NCBI RefSeq assembly: GCF_023656515.1
Contig: NZ_JAMOFV010000006.1
Coordinates: 3,822,501-3,886,500 of the forward strand
Reading direction: 5' to 3'
Source of the DNA: Clostridium swellfunianum
GTDB taxonomy: Bacteria; Bacillota; Clostridia; Clostridiales; Clostridiaceae
Length of the DNA: 64,000 nt
In this document: piece after piece, positions 28,406 to 36,894 of the stretch
Layout of the letters: each line of letters begins with the position of its first letter
Numbering within the stretch: the stretch's first letter is position 1
Notes under the pieces: generated by a model
Seen by the model: only the letters and a program-made list of their open reading frames with translations
Databases searched by the model: none
Told to the model about the DNA's origin: nothing
Position numbers and translations under genes: made by a program

Positions 28406-28966
28406 ATGAAGGATATTTATGAAGAATGTCCAATCTATAAAAATAAACTTATTACATTAAGACAAACTAAAATGGAAGATGCTGAAGAGCTATTAAACTG
28501 CTATTCTGATGAAAGAGCAGTACCATTTTTTAATTCAGACAATTGCAATGGAGATAATTTTAATTACACTACAATTGAAAGAATGAAGCAAGCTATTGAT
28601 TTTTGGGATTTTTCTTATAGAAATAAGTATTTTATAAGATGGACAATAATTTTAAATGAAACAAAAGAAAAAATAGGTACTATTGAAATGTTTCACAGAG
28701 CTGCAGATGATGAATTTAACCATTTTGGGGTATTAAGAATTGACTTGCAAAGTAATTATGAGACTCAGCCAATTATTAATGGAATTCTAGAAGTTGCCAA
28801 TGAAAATTTCTATGAAGCCTTTGAGGTTGAAGCAATTATCACAAAGGCTATTCCAGAGGCATCTGTACGAACTGCAGCATTAACTCAACGAGGATATCAG
28901 CTAGTTGGTAAAAAGGTTATGATGTATGGCGATTATTTTGTTAAGCTTAAGCAGGTCATTATGTAA
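28406..28966 (+). CDS. GNAT-family acetyltransferase, RimJ-like
   Basis: 186 residues. The start LITLRQTKMEDAEELLNCYSDE resembles the N-terminus of RimJ/RimL-type GNATs, with KIGTIEMF in strand 4. The usual pyrophosphate-binding R/Q-x2-G-x-G/A loop is degenerate (DLQSNYETQPIINGI), so catalytic activity is uncertain. It lies 2 nt after the NUDIX gene. Substrate unknown. Confidence 0.75.
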   Translation: MKDIYEECPIYKNKLITLRQTKMEDAEELLNCYSDERAVPFFNSDNCNGDNFNYTTIERMKQAIDFWDFSYRNKYFIRWTIILNETKEKIGTIEMFHRAADDEFNHFGVLRIDLQSNYETQPIINGILEVANENFYEAFEVEAIITKAIPEASVRTAALTQRGYQLVGKKVMMYGDYFVKLKQVIM

Positions 28967-29026
28967 ATTGCAAAGCATGAAGCCATGTTTGCTACGCTGA
29001 AATAATTATTCGGGAGATGTTATTAT

Positions 29027-29782
29027 ATGGATAAAAAGTATACTGAAATAAATTCTGGATTTATTGACAAGTGGATTGAGGAAGGTTGGGAATGGGGACA
29101 ACCTATTAGTCATGAAGTTTTTGAAAGAGCAAAGAATAATGAGTGGTTTGTACTTTTAACACCTACAAAACCAGTACCAAAGGAATGGTTTTGTGAAATG
29201 AAAAATGCTGAAATACTTGGCTTAGCTTCTGGTGGTGGTCAGCAGATGCCTATATTTACTGCATTAGGTGCAAAGTGTACTGTGTTGGATTATTCGGAAA
29301 AACAACTATCAAGCGAAATAGAAGTAGCAGGAAGAGAAAATTATGAGATTAAAACAGTGAGAGCAGATATGACAAAGCCGCTGCCTTTCGAAGACGAATC
29401 CTTTGACTTAATTTTTCACCCGGTATCCAACTGCTATATTGAAGATGTTATTCCAGTTTGGAAAGAGTGCTATAGGGTATTAAAAAAGGGAGGTATCTTG
29501 TTAGCAGGAGTAGATAATGGAATTAATTATGTTTTTGACGATGATGAAACAACATTATACTATAAACTTCCATTCAACCCCTTAAAAGATAGACAATTGT
29601 ATGAGGATTCTATAAAAAATGATTGGGGAATCCAATTTTCGCATACCATTGAAGAGCAAATTGGCGGTCAATTAAAAGCAGGTTTTATGCTTACTGATAT
29701 ATACCAAGATACAAACGGTGCAGGAAGGCTTCATGAATTTAATATTCCATCCTTCTACGCTACAAGGGCAATTAAAAAGTGA
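29027..29782 (+). CDS. Class I SAM-dependent methyltransferase
   Basis: 251 residues. Motif I is atypical but recognisable (EILGLASGGGQQMPIF, near residues 62-77) with VLDYSEKQL as motif II and FDLIFHPVSNCYIEDV as motif IV. The HPVSNCYIEDV pattern is typical of a small-molecule methyltransferase group common in Firmicutes. Binding site CGGGAG. It is the second methyltransferase in the inserted accessory block; substrate unknown. Confidence 0.85.
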   Translation: MDKKYTEINSGFIDKWIEEGWEWGQPISHEVFERAKNNEWFVLLTPTKPVPKEWFCEMKNAEILGLASGGGQQMPIFTALGAKCTVLDYSEKQLSSEIEVAGRENYEIKTVRADMTKPLPFEDESFDLIFHPVSNCYIEDVIPVWKECYRVLKKGGILLAGVDNGINYVFDDDETTLYYKLPFNPLKDRQLYEDSIKNDWGIQFSHTIEEQIGGQLKAGFMLTDIYQDTNGAGRLHEFNIPSFYATRAIKK

Positions 29783-29804
29783 GATTTAACCAGGGGGAAA
29801 TAGG

Positions 29805-30317
29805 ATGTATTTAAAAAATGATAATTTAGTTATTAGACATGCTACTGTTGATGATGTGCAAATCCTTTGCCATTGGTGGAGTGATGGAAAGATAATGGCT
29901 CATGCTGGTTTCCCTAATGGCATTAATACTGATGCTGACGAGCTAAAAGAGAAGTTAAAAAATGAAACTGATGCTTCGAGAAGGCTGATAATTGAAATAG
30001 ACTCTAACAGAGTAGGGGAAATGAGTTATCGTATTCAAGGTGATGCCGCAGAAATAGGGATAAAAATATGTAACTTTTCCTATCAGGAAAAAGGTTATGG
30101 TACTAGAATTTTAAAAATGTTGATTAAATATTTATTTGATGAAATGAAAGTAAAAAAGGTTATACTCGACACTAATCTAAGCAACACTAGAGCACAGCAC
30201 GTTTATGAAAAAATTGGCTTCAAAAAAGTAGCAGTTCGAATTAATTCGTGGACTGATCAGCTTGGAGTTTTACAGTCAGCGGTTGACTATGAGCTAAGAA
30301 GAGAAGATTTTGCATAA
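29805..30317 (+). CDS. GNAT-family N-acetyltransferase
   Basis: 170 residues. It starts LVIRHATVDDVQILCHWWSDG. The acetyl-CoA loop YQEKGYGTRILKMLIKYLF is at about residues 87-105, and TNLSNTRAQHVYEKIGFKKV follows. This is the classic motif A and B arrangement. The substrate may be a small molecule or protein N-terminus. It sits after a CAGGGGGAAA-type binding site. Confidence 0.87.
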   Translation: MYLKNDNLVIRHATVDDVQILCHWWSDGKIMAHAGFPNGINTDADELKEKLKNETDASRRLIIEIDSNRVGEMSYRIQGDAAEIGIKICNFSYQEKGYGTRILKMLIKYLFDEMKVKKVILDTNLSNTRAQHVYEKIGFKKVAVRINSWTDQLGVLQSAVDYELRREDFA

Positions 30318-30378
30318 TCAGAATTTGAATTCCAAGGAGACTAAAGTCATGGATAGTTTGATTTCCGTGGAGGTAAAA

Positions 30379-31128
30379 ATGAATCACAAAACCATACTTA
30401 ATATAATTGCTGAAAAATATAAACAAATACTTGGAAATAATTTAATTGGGATATATGTCCATGGTTCTATTGCTTTTAATTGTTTTAATTGGAACAAAAG
30501 CGATATAGATTTTTTAGTTGTAGTTAATGAAAAATTAACGCAAGAAACAAAAATAAGCTTGTTAGAGGTGTTAGAGCAGCTAAGATCACAGTCTCCGCCT
30601 AAAGGATTGGAAATGAGTGTTGTACTGAAAGAATATTGTACTACATTTATATATCCTACACCATATGAGCTGCATTTTTCAAAGGCTTGGTTAGAAAGAT
30701 ATTTAGAAAATCCCGTATTATTATGTGATGATAATTTTAAAACAGACAAAGACCTAGCTGCTCATTTTACAATAATTCGGGATGTAGGTATAACTTTATG
30801 TGGTATGCCTATTAAAGAGGTTATTGGAGACGTCCCTAAAGAATACTATATTGATAGTATTAAGATGGATATTAAAAATGCAAAGATAGAGATAGTGGAA
30901 AATCCAGTGTACATTACACTCAATTTATGCAGAGTTGTTGCTTATATTAGGGATAATTTAATTGTTTCAAAAGAGCAGGGAGGAAATTGGGGCTTAAGTA
31001 ATCTGCCAATTGAACATAGTGATATTATTAATCAAGCTTTGAATAGTTATAAATCCCAAGAGAAAATGGTTGTTAATAAAATAGAAGCGCAGAAGTTTTG
31101 TGAATTTATGCTAGTACAGATTTTTTAA
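30379..31128 (+). CDS. Nucleotidyltransferase, aminoglycoside adenylyltransferase-like
   Basis: 249 residues. The N-terminal nucleotidyltransferase motif GIYVHGSIAFNCFNWNKSDID (about residues 22-42) has the GS and DxD catalytic signature. The C-terminal helical part (RVVAYIRDNLIVSKEQGGNWGL) matches the DUF4111 domain of AadA/ANT(9)-type enzymes. The start is set at the ATG at 30379 after TGGAGG. The longer frame from 30310 overlaps the preceding GNAT stop and lacks a binding site. Known relatives adenylylate spectinomycin or streptomycin, but many family members have no proven resistance role, so the activity is an inference. Confidence 0.82.
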   Translation: MNHKTILNIIAEKYKQILGNNLIGIYVHGSIAFNCFNWNKSDIDFLVVVNEKLTQETKISLLEVLEQLRSQSPPKGLEMSVVLKEYCTTFIYPTPYELHFSKAWLERYLENPVLLCDDNFKTDKDLAAHFTIIRDVGITLCGMPIKEVIGDVPKEYYIDSIKMDIKNAKIEIVENPVYITLNLCRVVAYIRDNLIVSKEQGGNWGLSNLPIEHSDIINQALNSYKSQEKMVVNKIEAQKFCEFMLVQIF

Positions 31129-31160
31129 TTGCTTTATTATTTACGGAGAGAAGGTACTAA

Positions 31161-31715
31161 ATGGTGACTAATTTATACTTCGTCAGGCATGCACACTCAA
31201 CATATACTCCTGAGGAACTAAATAGACCATTGTCAGAAAAAGGGTTGAAGGATGCCAAGAGAGTTACAAAGCTGCTTGCTAATGAGGATATAACTCATGT
31301 TATGGCAAGTCCATACAAACGAGCCATCCAAACAGTTGAAGGTATTGCGGAGCTTTTCGGATTAGACATTTCAATAAATGATGGTTTTATAGAGAGAAAA
31401 TTAGCCGATAGCAAGATTGATAACTTTGACCAAGTAGTGTTAGAGTATTGGAAGGATTTTAATTTCTCTCTTCATGGAGGGGAGACAGGCTATGCGGCCC
31501 AATACAGAGGCGTAAAATTTCTTAAGGAAATCTTAGATAAATATAAGAATGAAAATATTGTTATTGGTACACATGGAAATATTATGGCACTAGTGATGAA
31601 CTATTACGATAAAAAATATAATTATGATTTTTGGAGAAAATTAAGCATGCCTGATATATACAAATTAAGCTTTGAAGGCAACAAGCTTTTGAAAGTGCAA
31701 CATATCTGGAGATAA
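31161..31715 (+). CDS. Histidine phosphatase family protein
   Basis: 184 residues. The N-terminal catalytic RHA (FVRHAHSTYTPEE, residues about 7-19) and the second histidine in IGTHGNIMALV near 137 define the phosphoglycerate-mutase-like superfamily. MASPYKRAIQT provides the second catalytic arginine. The substrate may be a sugar phosphate or another phosphoester. It starts after GAGAGAAGGTACTAA and lies in the inserted accessory block. Confidence 0.88.
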   Translation: MVTNLYFVRHAHSTYTPEELNRPLSEKGLKDAKRVTKLLANEDITHVMASPYKRAIQTVEGIAELFGLDISINDGFIERKLADSKIDNFDQVVLEYWKDFNFSLHGGETGYAAQYRGVKFLKEILDKYKNENIVIGTHGNIMALVMNYYDKKYNYDFWRKLSMPDIYKLSFEGNKLLKVQHIWR

Positions 31716-31765
31716 TATAAACTAATCCAAATTATTTATTAATGTAACCTAAGAGGTAAAATACT

Positions 31766-32311
31766 ATGGTAAATGTAGAACTTAGCAGACCTAAAATTGA
31801 AGATATAGAACTGATTAATGAGTTTTTTGAAATTGTTCTAAGAGATACCTTTGAAAGAAATGGTATTTCATATTTAATAGATACGATTGAAGAAGAAATT
31901 AAAGATAAGAGAAGATTTTTAAATCAGGATTTTGAAACTGGTGGGACGGCTAGGTATTTTCTTATAGCAAAAGAAAATAAAAAGATAGTAGCTTCAATAG
32001 AATATGGTCCCTCAAACGATTTAATCAATTCATGCACTAATGGAGAACTAAAAGAAGTAGTAGAGCTTGGTACGGTTTTTGTACATCCGGATTATCAGAA
32101 TAAAGGTATTGGCAGTAGGATGTTAAATTCAATATTTATAGAGATGAAGGAAAAAGGAATAAAAGAGTTTTGTTTTGATAGCGGTTATAAAACTGCGCAG
32201 AAAACATGGATCAAGAAATTCGGCAATCCAGAGTATCTTCTGAAGGATTACTGGGAAGAAGGTTCCGACCATATGATATGGAGAATAAGTGTGGATGATG
32301 TAATTGAATAA
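31766..32311 (+). CDS. GNAT-family N-acetyltransferase
   Basis: 181 residues. Motif A is ELGTVFVHPDYQNKGIGSRMLNSIFIEM (about 92-118). The C-terminus HMIWRIS is a common ending in this family. It is the last gene of the inserted accessory block, with the large VWA gene starting 25 bp later. Substrate unknown. Confidence 0.86.
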   Translation: MVNVELSRPKIEDIELINEFFEIVLRDTFERNGISYLIDTIEEEIKDKRRFLNQDFETGGTARYFLIAKENKKIVASIEYGPSNDLINSCTNGELKEVVELGTVFVHPDYQNKGIGSRMLNSIFIEMKEKGIKEFCFDSGYKTAQKTWIKKFGNPEYLLKDYWEEGSDHMIWRISVDDVIE

Positions 32312-32335
32312 TTAAAGTATATTTAAGAGGAACTA

Positions 32336-35107
32336 ATGATGAAAGGGGGTAGGTGTAATTTGTCACTAGAAATACTAAGACCGTATGCCTTTATAATAAT
32401 ACCTCTGGCTATTCTTTTTATAGCCATTATGGCTCGCTTTATGATAAGGATGACAAGGAAGAAAAAGGTATCCATACTTATTTTTAGAGTATTAGTATTT
32501 ACTTTTTTAGCTTTAGCTCTGGCGGGAATAAGTATTAAGTGGACAATAGATACAACGACTACCATGTTCGTTGTAGATGCCTCGGATAGTACAAGTATGT
32601 TTAGAGAAACAGCAGAAAGATTTATTAGAGAGGCACTTCCGCTAAAAACAAAGAAAGACAAGACAGGGGTTATAACCTTTGGAAGTGATAGTTTAATAGA
32701 GCAGTTCATTTCAAAGAATAACACATTTAGCAAGCTTGAAACAAAGCCTGTGGGTACTTACACTAATATTGAAAATGGATTGACTACAGCCTTGTCTCTT
32801 TTGCCTCAAAATAATAAAAAGAGGGTTGTACTAATAACCGATGGAGAAGAAAATGAGGGCAGTGCCTATAAAATTGCACCATCGCTGCTTGAACAGAATA
32901 TTGATTTTAAGGTTTTTAAGATAGAAAAGGCTGAAGGAAACGAGGTTGCGGTAGAAAGTGTAACTATCCCTGAAAAAATAAATCTTGGTGATGAGTTTAC
33001 GATAGTTACCAACATAACTAGCACCCTCAGTACGTCAGCTAAAGTAACCCTATATAGCGGTAGAGATAAAAGGGGCGAGCAGGAGGTTCAGCTTCAAAAA
33101 GGAAATAATAAATTTGTCTTTAAGGATACAGCAGATGCTGGTGGCTTTAAAAGTTACAAAGTTGTAGTTGAGCCAGCAAGCGATACAGAACTTAAGAATA
33201 ATGAATATTCGTCCTTTACTAATGTACAGGACAAGCCTAGAATTCTTTTAATAGAAGATAAAAGTGGTGAAGCATCTGAGCTTGAAAAGATGCTTATAGC
33301 TTCAAAGATGGACTATAAGAAAATTAATGCAGCAGCTGCCCCTAGAAATATCGAGGAACTAAATCAGTATAAGACAATAATAACCTGTAATGTGCATATT
33401 GATAGTTTGAACAAAGGCTTTTTGAACGCTATGGAGCCTTACGTGAAAGATTTTGCTGGAGGCTTTATTGCTACTGGTGGAGATGAAGGCTTTATATTAG
33501 GAGAATATCTTAATTCACCTTTAGAAAAGGTTCTTCCAGTGTACATGGATATGCGAGGCAAGAAGTCTATTCCGGAAATGGGGTTAGTGCTTGTTATAGA
33601 CAGATCTGGAAGTATGGATGGAGGAAATCAGCATGTTAAAAAGATTGACCTAGCCAAAGACGCAGCTCTTAAAGCAGCAGATACCTTAAGAGATATAGAT
33701 GAAATTGGAGTAATTGCCTTTGACGACCAAGTGGAATGGGCTGTTAAAAGACAGAAGGCTGAAAATAGAAATGATATTAAAAATAAGATTGGAAACATAA
33801 ATATTCGAGGCGGAACTACTATTCTTCCTTCACTAGCAGAAGCGTATAAGTCTTTAAAAGATAGTAAGACAAAAATAAAGCATATAATTCTTTTAACAGA
33901 TGGGCAGGCTGAGAATACAGGCTATGACCCTCTTATAGAAAAGCTGAAGCAGGAAAAAATTACAGTGTCTACAGTAGCAGTAGGTAAAGATTCAGATACA
34001 AAGCTTTTGCAAGGTATTGCTAAGAAAGCAGGGGGCCGATACTACTACACAGACGAGAATACAAACATACCAAGAATATTTGCTAAAGAAATATTTATGG
34101 CTGCAAGTGTGTATTTGAATGAAAGAGAATTTACACCTGTACTGAACAGCAACCATCAAATATTGAATGGGGTTCTTACAGAGGAAAAACTTCCAAACTT
34201 ATTTGGATATGTAGGTTCCTCGCCTAAAGAAACAGCAAGGATGATACTTAGAAGCGATGAAGAAGATCCTATACTTTCAGTTTGGCAGTACGGTCTTGGA
34301 AAGACCGTAGCTTGGAACTCTGATATAAGCGGCAAATGGAGCAGGAATTATATAAATTGGGATAAGAACTTAAAGCTGTGGCAGAACATAATAAACTATA
34401 CTGTTGAGAATTATGGAGATGAGAGTGGACATGTAGAAGTTAAAAATGTGGGCAGCAAGGGAGAAATAACCTTGGAAACTAAAAACGCAGGTGAGGATTT
34501 ATCTGTAACTGCAGTAGTTATGGCTCCAGATTCAACAAATAAAGAGATTAAACTTAATCCTTCATCACCAGGAAAGTACACAGGAAGCTTTGACATGAAG
34601 GAAACAGGTGTGTATATGGTTAATGTAAGACAGAATAAAGGAGAGCATGTCCTTGGAGCAATAAATTCTGCAGTTGCTCTTCAATATTCTCCTGAGTATA
34701 AAATCGCAACTCAAAGTAGGAGCAATCTTGACAAGATGCTAAGTGAAATGGGTGTAAGCTATATAAAAAGTCCTTCAGAGGTTTTTGCAGGTGAACTTAA
34801 GGAAGTATCCAGTAAGACTAATTTAACACCTTATTTTCTTACTATGGCGCTTATACTCTTCTTCTTTGATATAGTTATTAGAAAACTAAATTTATCTATA
34901 AAAGATTTATATAAGAAGAAAGTAAAAAATGAAGAAACGGTTATGGTTCAAAGTAATATAAAGGATAAATCGCTACAGCCTCAAACTTCAGATCAAATAC
35001 AAACTATGAAAACAGATATAAACAAGGATAAGAAGGAAAAGAAAAAAGAGGATGATAAGCTAGACACCAATGCTTTACTTAATAAAAAGAAGAATAGATA
35101 TTTTTAA
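32336..35107 (+). CDS. Large membrane protein with two VWA domains
   Basis: 923 residues. Two N-terminal helices (about 17-36 and 48-66) are followed by a first VWA-like domain with DASDS (81-85). A beta-rich region comes next, then a gatase-like segment, a second VWA domain with DRSGS (422-426), a long extracytoplasmic region, a C-terminal helix (about 837-860) and a lysine-rich cytoplasmic tail. It resembles the last gene of BatA/VWA clusters and is the likely partner of the BatA-like protein at 21188-22993. The ATG at 32336 has AGAGG 5 nt before it. A TTG at 32360 after AAAGGGGGT is an alternative and would give the more usual N-terminus. Confidence 0.85.
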   Translation: MMKGGRCNLSLEILRPYAFIIIPLAILFIAIMARFMIRMTRKKKVSILIFRVLVFTFLALALAGISIKWTIDTTTTMFVVDASDSTSMFRETAERFIREALPLKTKKDKTGVITFGSDSLIEQFISKNNTFSKLETKPVGTYTNIENGLTTALSLLPQNNKKRVVLITDGEENEGSAYKIAPSLLEQNIDFKVFKIEKAEGNEVAVESVTIPEKINLGDEFTIVTNITSTLSTSAKVTLYSGRDKRGEQEVQLQKGNNKFVFKDTADAGGFKSYKVVVEPASDTELKNNEYSSFTNVQDKPRILLIEDKSGEASELEKMLIASKMDYKKINAAAAPRNIEELNQYKTIITCNVHIDSLNKGFLNAMEPYVKDFAGGFIATGGDEGFILGEYLNSPLEKVLPVYMDMRGKKSIPEMGLVLVIDRSGSMDGGNQHVKKIDLAKDAALKAADTLRDIDEIGVIAFDDQVEWAVKRQKAENRNDIKNKIGNINIRGGTTILPSLAEAYKSLKDSKTKIKHIILLTDGQAENTGYDPLIEKLKQEKITVSTVAVGKDSDTKLLQGIAKKAGGRYYYTDENTNIPRIFAKEIFMAASVYLNEREFTPVLNSNHQILNGVLTEEKLPNLFGYVGSSPKETARMILRSDEEDPILSVWQYGLGKTVAWNSDISGKWSRNYINWDKNLKLWQNIINYTVENYGDESGHVEVKNVGSKGEITLETKNAGEDLSVTAVVMAPDSTNKEIKLNPSSPGKYTGSFDMKETGVYMVNVRQNKGEHVLGAINSAVALQYSPEYKIATQSRSNLDKMLSEMGVSYIKSPSEVFAGELKEVSSKTNLTPYFLTMALILFFFDIVIRKLNLSIKDLYKKKVKNEETVMVQSNIKDKSLQPQTSDQIQTMKTDINKDKKEKKKEDDKLDTNALLNKKKNRYF

Positions 35108-35120
35108 TTTAAATTTGTAT

Positions 35121-35157
35121 AGGCCTAGTTGAAGAAATTCAATTAGGCCTCATTTTT
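35121..35157 (+). terminator. Terminator of the envelope/VWA operon
   Basis: A 13-bp stem AGGCCTAGTTGAA / TTCAATTAGGCCT with one G-T pair, loop GAAA, followed by CATTTTT. Confidence 0.88.
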
Positions 35158-35318
35158 AAACTATGTTTTAAGATATAAAAGGAATTTTCAGTAGATTATA
35201 GAATAAGGATAATATAACTTAATCTTTGCGATTATTTACTGAGTTTACTTTACTACTTAACTGAATACTAAAGATGGAAATATAAAAACAGTAATAAAGA
35301 TTTGATAGGAGAGAAACT

Positions 35319-35990
35319 ATGAAAGAAAAATATATAATATTTAGTTCTTTAGCTGCATGTATATGCTTGTATTTTATAGAGCAGTATTTTGCTGCAAGCT
35401 ATGTTGTAAAGACGCTGTCTAAGCTGATTTTATTCATAGCGCTACCGATGATCTATATAAAATTTATAAATAGGACCAGTATATCAGAAGAATTAAAGCT
35501 GAAACAGTTGGATAAAAAGCGATTAAGACTTGGATTTATATTTGGCCTGGCTTGCTTTATTATAATATTAGCAGCATTCTTTATTTTTAGAGGCTTTATG
35601 GATTTAGATAGCATAGCAATGGATTTGCAGCAAAAAAATATAACATCGGCTAATTTTATTTTGATTGGATTATATATAACCTTTGGAAACTCCTTTCTTG
35701 AAGAATTCTTTTTTAGAGGTTTCATATTTTTAAATCTATACAATAAGAAAAACACAAAGCTTGCCTATGTATATTCTTCATTACTATTTGGATTGTATCA
35801 CATAGCTATTTTTAAAACTTGGTTTAGTTTGGGTTTAATTATGCTCTGTCTGTTTGGTTTGATTTCAGTAGGATTTATTTTTAATTGGCTTAATACAAAA
35901 TCAAATAATTTTATAAATTCTTGGCTTGTTCATATATTTGCAGATGCTGCAATAATAATTATTGGGCTTAGAATGTTTAATATGCTATAG
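35319..35990 (+). CDS. CPBP-family intramembrane glutamic/metal protease
   Basis: A 223-residue polytopic membrane protein with about seven helices. It has the CPBP/Abi motifs: EEFFFRG near residue 127 (EExxxR), a histidine in FGLYHIAIF, and a second histidine in SWLVHIFADA. Members process CAAX-type proteins or peptides or give bacteriocin self-immunity. Nothing nearby points to a particular substrate. It has its own promoter region of about 200 bp. Confidence 0.87.
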   Translation: MKEKYIIFSSLAACICLYFIEQYFAASYVVKTLSKLILFIALPMIYIKFINRTSISEELKLKQLDKKRLRLGFIFGLACFIIILAAFFIFRGFMDLDSIAMDLQQKNITSANFILIGLYITFGNSFLEEFFFRGFIFLNLYNKKNTKLAYVYSSLLFGLYHIAIFKTWFSLGLIMLCLFGLISVGFIFNWLNTKSNNFINSWLVHIFADAAIIIIGLRMFNML

Positions 35991-36019
35991 AATTTTTATG
36001 CTTATGGAGGAAGGTAAAA

Positions 36020-36868
36020 ATGAACTATAGAGAAAGAAAACCAATTATAAGATCACAGCTTAGAATTTATCTGGGGCGAAAGTACTACACCCTAAGAAAA
36101 TATCTTCAATGGGCGTTTAGCGGGAAACGCTATGCAAAGCTAAAAGTTGACAAGCAATATAAGTATTTAGTGTTTTCTCATAGCGCTCCTCTATTAAGGA
36201 AGCTAAAAGATGTAGACATGTATCTTCAGTACAATAAAATAACTAATTTGAAGCTTGCTGTTGAAAGACTTAATGGAGTAGTCATAAAACCAGGAGAGAC
36301 TTTTTCCTATTGGAAGCTTATAGGAAAGCCCACCTATAAAAAAGGATATTTAGACGGAGTAGTCCTATGTCCAGATGGCAGTTTTAAGCCTGGAGTAGGG
36401 GGAGGGCTTTGTCAGTTGTCTAACTTAATTTACTGGATGACCTTGCATAGTCCTTTAACTGTTGCAGAAAGATACAGACATAGTCATGATGTTTTCCCTG
36501 ATGTGAACAGAACTCAACCCTTTGGCTCTGGAGCAACTTGTTCTTATAATTACCTTGATTTACAGTTTTATAATGGAACAAACAAGGAGTTTCAGCTCTG
36601 TCTTAAAGTAACAGAGCAGAACTTGGAGGGTGAATGGAAAAGCAACAGTGAAAACAGGTATTCATATGATATTTATGAAAAAGAACATAGCATTACAGCC
36701 GGTATGTTTGGAGGCTATGTTAGAAATAATACTATATGGAGAAGGATATATACCACAGACAAAGAATTAATAAAGGATGAATATGTTACAGAAAATCATG
36801 CTTATATGACCTATGCACCTTTTATAGGTGGAGAAGTTAAATTAAAACAAACAGGAATTAAACTATAG
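36020..36868 (+). CDS. vanW: VanW family protein
   Basis: 282 residues. The central region (GVVIKPGETFSYWKLIG, GYLDGVVL, PGVGGGLCQLSNLIYW) is the VanW domain, of unknown biochemical function and common in Gram-positive envelopes. There is no signal peptide; the N-terminus is rich in Arg/Lys/Tyr. It forms a probable unit with the CPBP and CinA genes (gaps of 29 and 26 bp). The vanW name is a family label and does not imply vancomycin resistance. Confidence 0.9.
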   Translation: MNYRERKPIIRSQLRIYLGRKYYTLRKYLQWAFSGKRYAKLKVDKQYKYLVFSHSAPLLRKLKDVDMYLQYNKITNLKLAVERLNGVVIKPGETFSYWKLIGKPTYKKGYLDGVVLCPDGSFKPGVGGGLCQLSNLIYWMTLHSPLTVAERYRHSHDVFPDVNRTQPFGSGATCSYNYLDLQFYNGTNKEFQLCLKVTEQNLEGEWKSNSENRYSYDIYEKEHSITAGMFGGYVRNNTIWRRIYTTDKELIKDEYVTENHAYMTYAPFIGGEVKLKQTGIKL

Positions 36869-36894
36869 ATACTGATTAAGGAAGGTTGATTTAA

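Noticed and set aside
36020-36868. Vancomycin resistance from the VanW gene
   Set aside because: VanW proteins are widespread without van clusters; no vanHAX or VanS/VanR genes are present here.
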